Assembly: GCA_018066805.1 (NCBI GenBank)
Contig: JAGPVX010000036.1
Coordinates: 1 to 64,000 of the forward strand
DNA from: Paraperlucidibaca sp.
GTDB taxonomy: Bacteria; Pseudomonadota; Gammaproteobacteria; Pseudomonadales; Moraxellaceae
Direction of reading: 5' to 3'
DNA length: 64,000 bases
The notes below the pieces were generated by a model. The model saw only the letters and a program-made list of their open reading frames with translations, was not told the origin of the DNA and searched no databases. Positions 45,117 to 53,981 of this stretch are shown one piece after another. The first letter of the stretch is position 1; every line of letters starts with the position of its first letter. The position numbers and the translations under genes were made by a program.

Positions 45117-46024
45117 TGCGCTACCGTATTCGCCACGAAACCCTTTACGATTATCAGCAGCTGGTCTTGCTCTCGCAGCAAGTACTGCACTTAGCACCAC
45201 GGCCGCTGGCTTGGCAGCAAATTCATACGGCGCACATCAATATCCAGCCGGCTCCGGACTTTAGCCAGACGAGCAACGACAGCTTCGGCAATCCAAACCA
45301 AACCATAGAACTTAATCAACCGCATCAGCACTTGAGCTTGATCAGCGAGCTCGATATTTCTGTGCTAGCCCGCAAGCCTGTGGCGCTGTCTTCAAGCCTG
45401 CCATGGCAGGTGGTTACCGCGATGTGTCGTTATCCGGGCTCAGCTGCACTGACCCCAGAGCAACGCGACGCTCTAATTTTCCGGCATGAGTCGCCGCTTA
45501 TTCGAATTAAGCATGAGTTTGCCGACTGGGCCGCACCCTGCTTTGTCCCCGGCCGACCAATTTTTCAGGTCGCCCACGCACTGATGCAGCGTATATTTAC
45601 TGAACTAACCTTTGATCCTGAGGCAACTGATATTGGCACACCGTTGCTTGAGGTACTGCGCAAAAAGCGCGGCGTCTGCCAAGATTTTGCCCAGCTCATG
45701 ATTGCGTGCTTACGCGCCTACGGCCTACCGGCACGTTACGTTAGTGGTTACTTACTAACTCAGCCGCCACCCGGTCAGGCTCGCCTGATTGGTGCCGATG
45801 CTTCGCATGCCTGGGTATCAGTTTGGTGTCCATCACAGGGTTGGATGGACTTCGACCCGACCAATAATATTAGTCCAAGCCAACAGCACATCACGCTTGC
45901 CTGGGGTCGTGACTTCACCGACATCTCGCCCTTACGCGGCGTGATTCATGGTGGCGGTCATCATGAACTCACCGTGCGCGTGACGGTAGCGCCCTATGAA
46001 GATCAACTGCTGCCAGAGGCATAA
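45116..46024 (+). CDS. Transglutaminase family cysteine protease-like protein
   Basis: 302 residues: N-terminal beta domain (MRYRIRHETLYDYQQLV, QTSNDSFGN) and a core with the triad Cys in KRGVCQDFAQLMIACLRA, His in DASHAWVSVWCPSQGW and Asp in MDFDPTNNI. It is the bacterial transglutaminase type of COG1305, usually found next to ATP-grasp/alpha-E genes. No signal peptide. It overlaps the ATP-grasp gene by one base, so the three proteins are made together. Confidence 0.92.
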   Translation: MRYRIRHETLYDYQQLVLLSQQVLHLAPRPLAWQQIHTAHINIQPAPDFSQTSNDSFGNPNQTIELNQPHQHLSLISELDISVLARKPVALSSSLPWQVVTAMCRYPGSAALTPEQRDALIFRHESPLIRIKHEFADWAAPCFVPGRPIFQVAHALMQRIFTELTFDPEATDIGTPLLEVLRKKRGVCQDFAQLMIACLRAYGLPARYVSGYLLTQPPPGQARLIGADASHAWVSVWCPSQGWMDFDPTNNISPSQQHITLAWGRDFTDISPLRGVIHGGGHHELTVRVTVAPYEDQLLPEA

Positions 46025-46064
46025 GCAAAGGGCGAACACTCAGTCATCTTAGCGACTGGATCGA

Positions 46065-46682
46065 TTACACCGCCACAGCGCGACCACGAAAAACATACGT
46101 CATCGGCTTCGGCCCTTTCAAATAGCGTTTTTCCATCTCCACGATGCGAAAGCCGCCCTGCTCAATAATCGCTGGAATATCACGATCTAAATGACAGCCG
46201 CCAGCCATAGGTTTCCAAAATGGCTGAATACGCTGCTGCCAAGCATAGACGCCAGCATCCGGTGACTTGCCATGCTCACAAAATAGCAGCTCACCACCAG
46301 GCTTCAGCACGCGACGAACCTCGTGCAACGCAGCAATAGCATCAGGAATTGTACAGAGAGTGAATGTGCTCACGGCAGTGTCGAAGCTATCGTCTTCGGC
46401 CGCAATTTGCTCTAGCTCTAGCGCTACGGTTTCGACGGGGATACTGATTTGCTCAGCGCGCTCGCGGGCTTTTTTATGCATGCCTACGGCGGGGTCAACG
46501 CCGATAATCGCGCTGACTTTTTTCGCATCATAAAATGGCAGGTTAAGTCCGGTGCCGATGCCTAACTCAATGACGCGTCCTGTCGCCAACGGAATCAGTT
46601 TCGCGCGCTGCCCCATCATTGCGGGCAAACCGCAGGCGCAGTTAATTAGATGCGGAAGAATATGCTTATCGTAGAAACCCAT
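46065..46682 (-). CDS. Class I SAM-dependent methyltransferase
   Basis: 205 residues. The SAM-binding motif is VIELGIGTGLNLPFY, followed by the acidic IIGVDPAVGMHKKA and SFDTAVSTFTLCTIPD. A cysteine-rich N-terminus (LINCACGLPAMMGQR) resembles ubiE/phospholipid-type methyltransferases. Substrate unknown; position at the end of a desaturase/esterase operon hints at a lipid. Its start codon lies inside a 12-base-pair inverted repeat. Confidence 0.88.
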   Translation of the reverse strand: MGFYDKHILPHLINCACGLPAMMGQRAKLIPLATGRVIELGIGTGLNLPFYDAKKVSAIIGVDPAVGMHKKARERAEQISIPVETVALELEQIAAEDDSFDTAVSTFTLCTIPDAIAALHEVRRVLKPGGELLFCEHGKSPDAGVYAWQQRIQPFWKPMAGGCHLDRDIPAIIEQGGFRIVEMEKRYLKGPKPMTYVFRGRAVAV

Positions 46683-46713
46683 GACATCAACTCATTGAAA
46701 ATGATGTCATGGG
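46678..46713. repeat. Inverted repeat over the methyltransferase start codon
   Basis: CCCATGACATCA (46678-46689) and TGATGTCATGGG (46702-46713) are perfect 12-base arms around a 12-base loop. On the minus strand the 3' arm holds the methyltransferase ATG (46680-46682). The structure lies between the esterase stop and the methyltransferase and could hide the start codon, end transcription in part, or bind a protein. Confidence 0.75.
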
Positions 46714-46730
46714 TTGTAACGCATTCCGCC

Positions 46731-47894
46731 TTAGGGCGCTAGCCACCAGTCGGTGAGCGCATCCCAAACGCGAACATCGCTCAGCATGGCAAGGTGATCG
46801 ACATGGTCGAAGCACAAGCGTGTGATATTTTCCGCGAGCAGTGTTTTCTCGGCGCGGTTGTGTTGGCCAAGTGCGCTATAGAGCGGCACTAAGCCATCGC
46901 CGACCCAGTTTTTTGCAGCTTCCGGATTACGGCTGCCGGCTATCAGCAAATGCGCCATGCCATCGGGTAATGGATTTAATTGCAGACGATGATCGCGCGA
47001 ACCGATGTCTTGCGTTTGCTCATGCTCGACTTGGCTGATGAAGCCGTAACGCAGATCCTTAATTGCTGCGCTACGGATATTGCCCAAGCGCATAAATGGC
47101 GCGGTGTAAGGCGAATGACCGAGCAAAGTATTGAGACGATTGCCAGCGCGCTCCAGTGGCGCGCCCAAATGTGGTGTCGCTAAATACGCAGCTTTGCTTA
47201 CTCGTGCCGGCCAGCTTTGGCCATGATCCTGCGCATAGGCAAAGGCACTACGCATTAGCAGGCCGCCCATGCTATGGCCAATAAGCACAATTTCGCGAGC
47301 CGGATAAGCCGCATTGGCTGCTTCCAACCAGTTCGCCAAATCTGCACCATTTTGCCAAATCGCACGGCCGCTGTTGTAGCGCAGATGGCCAGTTTGCCAG
47401 CCTTTGCTGCGCATCAATTCATCGGTAGCTTGCTTGGTAGGCGCTTGCCATTCGCGATCGCTCATGCACAAGCCATGAATGTATAGCGCGATTTTTGTGT
47501 TCGGCGTAGCGCCTGTGAGATCACCCCAAGCAATGGCATGGCCTTCGCTATCGCGCAAGCTCATCGGCAGCGCTAGCGGGCTTTGCCAGCGCGCCAGCTT
47601 ATCGCCGCAGACACCATTTAACGCACTGATGATCGGCAATGCATATGGCGGTTGGTATGTCAGGTCGGCATGCACCGGCAACATGCCAATACCGCGCGCC
47701 AACTGACGAAACACGCCGGAGATGAGTCGATATGGAAATGGCGCCGCGGCACGAGCATCACTAAGGCCAGCACCCAAGGGCAATGGCACACGCTTAATGG
47801 TGCCGTGCATTTCGGTAACCAGCTCCGTGATCTCAGCCGCCGAGTGCATGGCCAAATGCGCCACGCCCTTGCTACTCCATAAGGCTAAACGCAT
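46731..47894 (-). CDS. Alpha/beta-hydrolase esterase/lipase
   Basis: 387 residues with the nucleophile elbow GHSMGG (Ser208) and an oxyanion-region IALYIHGLCMSD near 135-146. The C-terminal His is probably in CFDHVDHLAMLSD. There is no signal peptide, so probably cytoplasmic. It is a PGAP1/triacylglycerol-lipase-like hydrolase; substrate unknown. It starts 3 bases after the desaturase stop, in a lipid-linked operon. Confidence 0.85.
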   Translation of the reverse strand: MRLALWSSKGVAHLAMHSAAEITELVTEMHGTIKRVPLPLGAGLSDARAAAPFPYRLISGVFRQLARGIGMLPVHADLTYQPPYALPIISALNGVCGDKLARWQSPLALPMSLRDSEGHAIAWGDLTGATPNTKIALYIHGLCMSDREWQAPTKQATDELMRSKGWQTGHLRYNSGRAIWQNGADLANWLEAANAAYPAREIVLIGHSMGGLLMRSAFAYAQDHGQSWPARVSKAAYLATPHLGAPLERAGNRLNTLLGHSPYTAPFMRLGNIRSAAIKDLRYGFISQVEHEQTQDIGSRDHRLQLNPLPDGMAHLLIAGSRNPEAAKNWVGDGLVPLYSALGQHNRAEKTLLAENITRLCFDHVDHLAMLSDVRVWDALTDWWLAP

Positions 47895-47897
47895 GGC

Positions 47898-49016
47898 TTA
47901 AGCCGCCTGCGCCAAGCTGACTTTTCCCTCAGCCGCGAGCACGGTTAGCGCCTTTTTAGGCGAGCTAGGTAAGGCATGGCGCAAGATACGACCAGCGACT
48001 GTGCTGAACTGTTTTACCAGTGAAGCACTGTTGTAGTTCTGGCCATAGCGCTTGGCGATTTCGCGCATTTCCACCGACATTTCGGCATAACGATGTGCCG
48101 GCACTTCTGGGAATAAATGGTGCTCGATTTGATGGCTTAAATTGCCGCTCATGATGTGAAATAGCTTGCCGCCAGTGAGGTTCGACGAGCCACGCATCTG
48201 GCGCAAATACCATTGACCACGTGTTTCATTTTCTAGTGTCTCAATGGCAAACACTTCGGCATCTTCAGTAAAGTGACCACAGAAAATGATGGTGAAGGTC
48301 CACAAATTACGCATGATGTTGGCGATAAAGTTACCCGCCAATACCGGCAGAAAGAATGGGCCGGCCAGCAAGGGGAAAAACACATAGTCTTTCGCGACTT
48401 GCTTAAAGCCTTTACGGAATGTTGGTTTGCCTTGCTTAAACCATTCTTTCCAAGTTTTCTCACCAGCCAGAACTTTCTCTGTCTCCAGAGTTTGCAGTGC
48501 TAATAAGTTTTCGAAAAGTACGGCTAGCGTGACGGCTAGCACAGGGTTAGCCAAGAAACGTGGCTCCCATTTTTGCTCAGGGAAAATACGCAGCACGCCA
48601 TAGCCAATATCGTGATCTTTGCCGAGCACATTGGTGTAGGTGTGGTGCATGAAGTTGTGGCTATAGCGCCAGTTATCGGCGGTGCACCAAGTGTCCCACT
48701 CAAACGTCTGGCCACTAAAGCGCGGATCTTGCATAAAGTCGTACTGACCATGCATGACGTTATGGCCAAGTTCCATATTGTCGAGAATTTTCGACACACC
48801 TAGCAGTGTCGCACCGGCAACAAATGCGGGCGGGAAAATGCCGGCCATCAACAGACCGCGACCGGCTATTTCGGTATAGCGCACAGCTTTTTCGATCTTG
48901 CGAATATAGCTTGCATCACGCTCGCCAACATCGGCTAAATGGCGCTGCTTAATGGCATCAACTTCGGCACCAAAGGCTTCGATTTCTGCTGGGCTCAACT
49001 GACGGCTCTTGCTCAT
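47898..49016 (-). CDS. Membrane fatty acid desaturase
   Basis: 372 residues with the three histidine boxes of the di-iron centre: GHNVMHGQYD (HxxxH), SHNFMHHTYTN (HxxxHH) and SHQIEHHLFPEVPAHR (HxxHH), and hydrophobic segments between them. It inserts a double bond into acyl-CoA or acyl-lipid chains, with electrons expected from the ferredoxin reductase encoded 25 bases upstream. Together they look like the DesB/DesC-type aerobic unsaturated fatty acid pair. Confidence 0.9.
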   Translation of the reverse strand: MSKSRQLSPAEIEAFGAEVDAIKQRHLADVGERDASYIRKIEKAVRYTEIAGRGLLMAGIFPPAFVAGATLLGVSKILDNMELGHNVMHGQYDFMQDPRFSGQTFEWDTWCTADNWRYSHNFMHHTYTNVLGKDHDIGYGVLRIFPEQKWEPRFLANPVLAVTLAVLFENLLALQTLETEKVLAGEKTWKEWFKQGKPTFRKGFKQVAKDYVFFPLLAGPFFLPVLAGNFIANIMRNLWTFTIIFCGHFTEDAEVFAIETLENETRGQWYLRQMRGSSNLTGGKLFHIMSGNLSHQIEHHLFPEVPAHRYAEMSVEMREIAKRYGQNYNSASLVKQFSTVAGRILRHALPSSPKKALTVLAAEGKVSLAQAA

Positions 49017-49041
49017 GATATTTCTCCGAATGCCTGTGGCA

Positions 49042-50130
49042 TTACAAATCTAAAGTGAGGTCGCCGACAGCGGCATTAACGCAAATGCGTAAGCTAGCAG
49101 TGTCATCGACATCTAATTCTTGGGTTAATAAGTTGCGTGTCACGCCACCAGACTTGCCACAGGCGCAAGTGTTACAAATGCCCATACGGCAACCCGAATT
49201 TGGCTTGATGCCTTGTGCTTCAAGCGCGTCGAGTAGCGGCATGCCTTGTGGCAAATCGACATGCTTATTGGACTTCTTCAAGAACACGCGTACGGTCTCT
49301 GTGCTGCTGGGAACAAACACTGGCGGCGTAAAGGCTTCGGCATGAAACACCTGCGCTTGATCGGCAACCAATGTCTGCACAGCGTTCATAAAGCCGGTTG
49401 GGCCGCAGGCATATACCGTGCGTTCATTCATGTCGGCAATATCAGCAAAATGCTCGGCGCATGGACGACCAGTTAAGTCGCCAGCTTGCAGCTCGGTCTC
49501 ATGCTCATAAATCGGCACTAATCGAAGCTGCGGGTATTGCGCTGCTAGCACCTCTAGCTCGGTGCGGAAAATCAGATCAGCACGTGTACGCGCCCAAAAC
49601 ATAAACACCACATCACTGGGCATTTGTTGTTGCGCAAGCTCACGCAGCAGGCTCATCAAAGGCGTAACACCGCTACCGGCTGCGAGCATGACGATTTTTT
49701 CTGGTGCGCCTTGAGCAAAGGTCATGTCACCAAAAGCTTGGCCGAGCTCAATGCGATCGCCAACACTTACCCGATCGACTAAGTAATTACTAACGCGACC
49801 ATTCGGTACTTTTTTCACGGTAATGGCGAGTAAGCCAGTTGCCGCAGGCGCTTCGCTGAAGCTATAGCTGCGAGTATGGCGAATGCCGTCAATCTCTACG
49901 CTGAGGTTGACGTGCTGACCAGCCTTGAAGCCAGAGAAATTACGATTAGGTTTAACGACCAAAGTAACAGTGTCGGCTGTTTCCATCCAGCGCGCAACGA
50001 CGCGGCAAACGGTGCGCTCAACACGGCTATCAAGGCCTAACTCGGCGGCCCAGAAGTCGATGACCGAAGGGGTCACTACAGACTTAACGACACGACCAAC
50101 AAATGAGGGTAAGACAAATTGCGACGACAT
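49042..50130 (-). CDS. Ferredoxin--NAD(P)H reductase with 2Fe-2S domain
   Basis: 362 residues from the ATG at 50130 with GGAG 8 bases upstream; the earlier start at 50151 is rejected. Domains: FAD-binding barrel (RSYSFSEAP), NAD-binding fold (IVMLAAGSGVTPLMSLLREL, VYACGPTGFMNAV), then a plant-type ferredoxin domain with CRMGICNTC and a final Cys in LRICVNAAVG. It passes electrons from NAD(P)H to the desaturase encoded next. Controlled by a promoter overlapped by dyad sites upstream. Confidence 0.92.
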   Translation of the reverse strand: MSSQFVLPSFVGRVVKSVVTPSVIDFWAAELGLDSRVERTVCRVVARWMETADTVTLVVKPNRNFSGFKAGQHVNLSVEIDGIRHTRSYSFSEAPAATGLLAITVKKVPNGRVSNYLVDRVSVGDRIELGQAFGDMTFAQGAPEKIVMLAAGSGVTPLMSLLRELAQQQMPSDVVFMFWARTRADLIFRTELEVLAAQYPQLRLVPIYEHETELQAGDLTGRPCAEHFADIADMNERTVYACGPTGFMNAVQTLVADQAQVFHAEAFTPPVFVPSSTETVRVFLKKSNKHVDLPQGMPLLDALEAQGIKPNSGCRMGICNTCACGKSGGVTRNLLTQELDVDDTASLRICVNAAVGDLTLDL

Positions 50131-50142
50131 TTTGCGTCTCCA

Positions 50143-50202
50143 AGTGAACATCTACACACTCAGAGTACACATGTACTTATTTTAGGTCAACACTTGTACA
50201 CT
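50143..50202. promoter_or_regulatory. Three dyad operator-like sites over the desaturase operon promoter
   Basis: Three related dyads: 50143-50160 (AGTGAAC, 4 bases, ACACACT), 50164-50177 (AGTACA, CA, TGTACT, perfect) and 50185-50202 (GGTCAAC, 4 bases, GTACACT). They cover the only plausible promoter of the reductase/desaturase operon. The 7-4-7 layout and AGTG/CACT ends recall TetR-type DesT operators, from memory. A TetR gene lies at 53941-54723. Regulation is inferred. Confidence 0.55.
50162..50190 (-). promoter_or_regulatory. Sigma-70 promoter of the reductase/desaturase operon
   Basis: On the minus strand, TTGACC (50185-50190) and TACTCT (50162-50167) are 17 bases apart and lie about 32 bases upstream of the reductase start codon. 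Overlap with dyads suggests repression. Confidence 0.55.
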
Positions 50203-50226
50203 CAATTTTTTAAATAAGCTTTTAGC

Positions 50227-51660
50227 TTAAGTAAAATCAGGCACTTGCAATGGCTTTAGGGCCTCATGTAATTGCGGCAAAATGGCATCCGCTTGCTGCC
50301 ACCCCCATTGAAATGCCTTATCGAACACCGCTTCGGTGGGCAATAAATTCACTGGCGATGGTGTTGGCTGAAAGCGAACTAGCCAATCGTAATAGGGCCG
50401 CTGCGCCGGTAATTGCGCCTGAATAGCCTGCGTTACGGGGATCAGCCAAGCATGGCCTGCACTCCATTGCGGATGGAAACAGTCCAGCGCTAGATAGTAA
50501 GCATTACGGGTGCCAATACGGCCCGACTGCACACCCTTCCAAGCGGCGCGAGCCGGCACATTTGCCACCGTGCCGCCATCCATGAAGGCGCGTAATTTAT
50601 GCGTTTCACGCAGATCGCTGAGAATTTTCAGGCTATGCGCATCTTCTCGCCAAGGTGCGTATTGCAACACACCGGGAATCGCCGAAGACAAACCAATGGC
50701 ATCGACAACGCGCATCTCACGCGTGACTTCATCTCGGCCCAGAACGATACCTTTGGCAACGTGCGGACTGAAGTAGCTCAGCAGCTGCAACATGCGCTCT
50801 GCCACCACTAGCGGTGCGCCCAGCATATGGCTACGGCGCTCAGGAGCGGCAGGCAAATCACGGTAGGCCGAGAGTTTTACGCCGGCTATCAATGCATCGT
50901 AGGGAATGGCCAAGTCTTTGATGCGCAGCGGCGAGCCATCCGGATGACGCAGCATTTGATCCATGCCACGCAAATGCAGGCGCACGGCACCAGGCAAACT
51001 CAAGGCACCACCGATGGTAGGTCGCGAGAAAATCTGCCGCATGCGCAGACCCTTGCCCCAGGCCATCAAGGCATCAATATCAGGCTCAGCATCTCGTGCC
51101 ATCAGGCCGCCAAGCAAGGCACCAATGGACGCACCGACGATATACGAGGGCATCAAGCCCTCAGCCTTTAAGCGCGCGACTAAGCCAATATAGACAAAGC
51201 CAGAGCCACCACCGCCACCCGGCATCAGCACCAAAACTTTGTGGCAAAGCTCGGCATCGAGTTCGGCAGCACTAAAGTCGTGGGCATGTGTTGCAATGAG
51301 TTCACGCCGCGCCTGCGCGGTCGCCGTACGCACACCGTCGACTTGCTGACGTGCTTGGCTTAAGCGCAGCAATATATTGCGTTGTTCCCGCAGCGGAACA
51401 TAGAGCGTGTCTAGCAAAAGCTGGCGCAAGCTCGACACCGGCGAGGTATTGAGCGTGACCTCTTTACGTACTTCACGCTGTTCGCCACGAGGGCCTGCAG
51501 CACCGGGGCTAAACGCTCGCAAGCGTGCCAGCACTAAGGCATAGCGCAGAAGCTGGTAGTCCGCTTTCGGCAGCACATCGCTGTGCGCAAGATGGCTACG
51601 AATGAGCGAGGCCTCCATTCGCTTAATGCGCAGTAAGGCGTCTTCCTCGCTCAGACTCAT
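50227..51660 (-). CDS. Patatin-like phospholipase
   Basis: 477 residues. The glycine-rich oxyanion segment PGGGGGSGFVYIG, the nucleophile motif GASIG (Ser178) and the dyad Asp361 in FMDGGTVANVP complete a patatin Ser-Asp active site. A helical N-terminal region of ~135 residues precedes it. It hydrolyses acyl lipids, probably at the inner membrane face. A small hairpin (TAAGCT, TTT, AGCTTA) at 50215-50229 overlaps the stop codon and may weakly end transcription. It begins 4 bases after the MscL stop, so the two are cotranscribed. Confidence 0.9.
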   Translation of the reverse strand: MSLSEEDALLRIKRMEASLIRSHLAHSDVLPKADYQLLRYALVLARLRAFSPGAAGPRGEQREVRKEVTLNTSPVSSLRQLLLDTLYVPLREQRNILLRLSQARQQVDGVRTATAQARRELIATHAHDFSAAELDAELCHKVLVLMPGGGGGSGFVYIGLVARLKAEGLMPSYIVGASIGALLGGLMARDAEPDIDALMAWGKGLRMRQIFSRPTIGGALSLPGAVRLHLRGMDQMLRHPDGSPLRIKDLAIPYDALIAGVKLSAYRDLPAAPERRSHMLGAPLVVAERMLQLLSYFSPHVAKGIVLGRDEVTREMRVVDAIGLSSAIPGVLQYAPWREDAHSLKILSDLRETHKLRAFMDGGTVANVPARAAWKGVQSGRIGTRNAYYLALDCFHPQWSAGHAWLIPVTQAIQAQLPAQRPYYDWLVRFQPTPSPVNLLPTEAVFDKAFQWGWQQADAILPQLHEALKPLQVPDFT

Positions 51661-51664
51661 GGCT

Positions 51665-52078
51665 TTAGCCTTTTTGTTTCAATAGGTCGCGAATTTCCAT
51701 CAAGAGCTGCTCTTGTGGCGTTGGCGGAACTGGCGCTGCGGCCTTCTCAGGTGCTGGCTCAGGTTTGCGCTTCATCGAGTTGATGCCTTTCACAGCCATC
51801 ATCACTGAGAATGCAACGATGAAGAAATCTAGTAATGTTTGCAGAAACTTACCGTAGTTCAGTAGCACAGCGGGTTGATCACCAACTGCTTCTTTTAGCA
51901 CTACCGCAAGGTCAACAAAGCTGACACCGCCAACTAAGACACCAATAGGTGGCATGACAATATCGCCAACAAACGACGATACGATTTTGCCAAATGCAGC
52001 ACCAATGATGATGCCGACAGCGAGATCAATCACATTGCCTTTAATAGCAAACTGACGGAATTCTTGGATCAGGCTCAT
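51665..52078 (-). CDS. mscL: Large-conductance mechanosensitive channel MscL
   Basis: 137 residues from the ATG at 52078, chosen because AGGAGG lies upstream and [20 protein letters not shown] is the canonical MscL N-terminus; longer starts have no support. The pore helix [17 protein letters not shown] and second helix [19 protein letters not shown] are present, with a charged C-terminal bundle ([15 protein letters not shown]). It opens at high membrane tension to save the cell from lysis. Followed by the patatin gene. Confidence 0.97.
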   Translation of the reverse strand: MSLIQEFRQFAIKGNVIDLAVGIIIGAAFGKIVSSFVGDIVMPPIGVLVGGVSFVDLAVVLKEAVGDQPAVLLNYGKFLQTLLDFFIVAFSVMMAVKGINSMKRKPEPAPEKAAAPVPPTPQEQLLMEIRDLLKQKG

Positions 52079-52190
52079 TAGAGGCCTCCTAGGTTGCTCA
52101 GCCGAGTGGCAGGCGCCTATTAAACGGTGCAATGACAAAAGCGTCTAGCCCGAAACAGAGTTTTCCATCGCTCGCAGTCATCTAGTGCAC

Positions 52191-52199
52191 TGCTATACT
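52191..52199 (+). promoter_or_regulatory. Extended -10 promoter for fbp
   Basis: TGCTATACT is an extended -10 element, 33 bases before the fbp start codon; no good -35 is seen. It is in the divergent gap with mscL. Confidence 0.45.
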
Positions 52200-52231
52200 G
52201 CCTACATTATTGACTCAAACAGGGCCGCGAC

Positions 52232-53242
52232 ATGACCACAGAGCAACACATTACCTTCACCGACTGGCTGCATGACTCAAGCCGCGGCCATGGCGCCCTG
52301 CCCGCTAATCTCATCCAAACCCTGATGGTCACGGCTGAAGCCTGTCGTCGTATTGGCGCCGCCATTGGCCAAGGTGCGCTCGCTGGCGTGCTTGGCGCTG
52401 CCGGCAGCGAAAATGTGCAAGGTGAAGATCAGAAAAAGCTCGACGTCATCGCCAATGATATTTTGCTACAGCTACATAGCGACGGCAGCCACCTAGCCGG
52501 TATGGCTTCGGAAGAAATGGACGACCCATTCCCTGTGCCACACCCGGGCAGCGAAGGCGCTTACTTACTCTTATTTGATCCGCTCGATGGCTCATCAAAC
52601 ATCGACATCAATGCGCCCGTAGGCACCATTTTCTCTGTGCTGCCGGCACCAAACGGCTGCGATGCCCGCGATGCCTCCGTGTTTTTACAGCCCGGCAGCG
52701 CCCAAGCTGCCGCTGGCTATGCCATTTATGGGCCATCAACACAGTTCATTCTTACCCTAGGCCATGGCGTGCATGCCTTCACGCTCGATCGCTACAGCGG
52801 CGAGCTCCTGCTCACCCAAGAAAACTTAACTCTGCCCGCGCAAACGCAGGAGTTCGCCATCAATATGTCGAATCAGCGCTTTTGGGAAGCACCGGTGCAG
52901 AGCTATGTCGCGGATTTGCTCGCCGGCAAAACCGGCCCGCGCGCGAAAGATTTCAATATGCGTTGGGTTGCCGCAATGGTCGCCGATGTCCATCGCCTAC
53001 TCTGTCGTGGCGGCGTATTTCTCTATCCACTCGATAGCAAAATGGCCAGCAAAGGCGGCAAATTACGCCTGATGTATGAGGCAAACCCAATGGCTTGGTT
53101 GGTCGAGCAAGCCGGCGGCGAGGCCAGCACCGGTCATCAGCGCATCATGGATATTCAGCCTAGCGGCCTGCACCAACGCGTGCCGGTGATGCTTGGTGCT
53201 AGCGAAGAAATCGCTGAGTTGACCCGCCTGCATAGTGCTTAA
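52232..53242 (+). CDS. fbp: Fructose-1,6-bisphosphatase, class I
   Basis: 336 residues, the usual class I length. Metal and substrate motifs include [32 protein letters not shown] (signature DPLDGSSN) and [20 protein letters not shown], with [15 protein letters not shown]. It removes the 1-phosphate of fructose 1,6-bisphosphate in gluconeogenesis. Its stop overlaps the mtgA start by 8 bases. Confidence 0.96.
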   Translation: MTTEQHITFTDWLHDSSRGHGALPANLIQTLMVTAEACRRIGAAIGQGALAGVLGAAGSENVQGEDQKKLDVIANDILLQLHSDGSHLAGMASEEMDDPFPVPHPGSEGAYLLLFDPLDGSSNIDINAPVGTIFSVLPAPNGCDARDASVFLQPGSAQAAAGYAIYGPSTQFILTLGHGVHAFTLDRYSGELLLTQENLTLPAQTQEFAINMSNQRFWEAPVQSYVADLLAGKTGPRAKDFNMRWVAAMVADVHRLLCRGGVFLYPLDSKMASKGGKLRLMYEANPMAWLVEQAGGEASTGHQRIMDIQPSGLHQRVPVMLGASEEIAELTRLHSA

Positions 53243-53981
53243 ACGTATGCGTAAAAACACGAAAAGCACGCGGCGCAAAGCCAAGCCGCTGTGGCGGCGT
53301 TTGCTTGGGCGCTTAGTGCTGCTCTCGCTAGCCATGGTGATGGCTTGGCACGCGTGGGTATATGCGCAGATTTGGTGGTGGGAAAGTCGGCCGGTTCAGT
53401 CGACGGCGTTTATGAGTGCTCGCCTAGGTGCCATGCAGCAGCAAAATCCGGACGCGGCACTGAAGCATAAATGGGTGCCGTATGAGCGTATCTCAGGCTC
53501 ATTAAAACGCGCGGTAATGGTCGCTGAAGATAGTGGCTTCACTCAGCACGAAGGCTTCGACTGGGATGGCATTGAGGTAGCGTGGAAGAAAAATATTAAG
53601 AAAGGTCGCATTGTTGCCGGCGGCTCTACAATTTCGCAGCAGCTGGCGAAAAACCTATTTTTATCAGGCTCGCGCTCGCCCTTGCGCAAAGGCGAAGAAG
53701 CCATCATCACGCTGATGATCGAACAGCGCTTAGATAAGCGGCGCATCTTCGAAATTTATCTAAATGTGATCGAATGGGGCGATGGTGTGTTTGGCGCCGA
53801 AGCCGCCGCACGGCATTATTTCGGCGTTTCCGCGAATAATCTAAGCCCGCAACAAGCGGCGAAACTAGCTGCGATGATCCCCAACCCGCGCTACTACGAT
53901 AAGCATCGCAGCACGCGCTATTTGAACCGCCGTACTGCGACTATTTCGAAGCGGATGCATCAGGTGCGTCCGCCAAAATAA
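53235..53981 (+). CDS. mtgA: Monofunctional peptidoglycan glycosyltransferase
   Basis: 248 residues from the GTG at 53235, overlapping fbp by 8 bases. A basic N-terminus and one membrane helix ([16 protein letters not shown]) precede a GT51 domain with the catalytic Glu motif [31 protein letters not shown] and [15 protein letters not shown] [20 protein letters not shown]. No transpeptidase domain, so it only polymerises lipid II glycan. Its 3' end overlaps the opposite-strand TetR gene by 41 bases. Confidence 0.95.
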   Translation: MLKRMRKNTKSTRRKAKPLWRRLLGRLVLLSLAMVMAWHAWVYAQIWWWESRPVQSTAFMSARLGAMQQQNPDAALKHKWVPYERISGSLKRAVMVAEDSGFTQHEGFDWDGIEVAWKKNIKKGRIVAGGSTISQQLAKNLFLSGSRSPLRKGEEAIITLMIEQRLDKRRIFEIYLNVIEWGDGVFGAEAAARHYFGVSANNLSPQQAAKLAAMIPNPRYYDKHRSTRYLNRRTATISKRMHQVRPPK

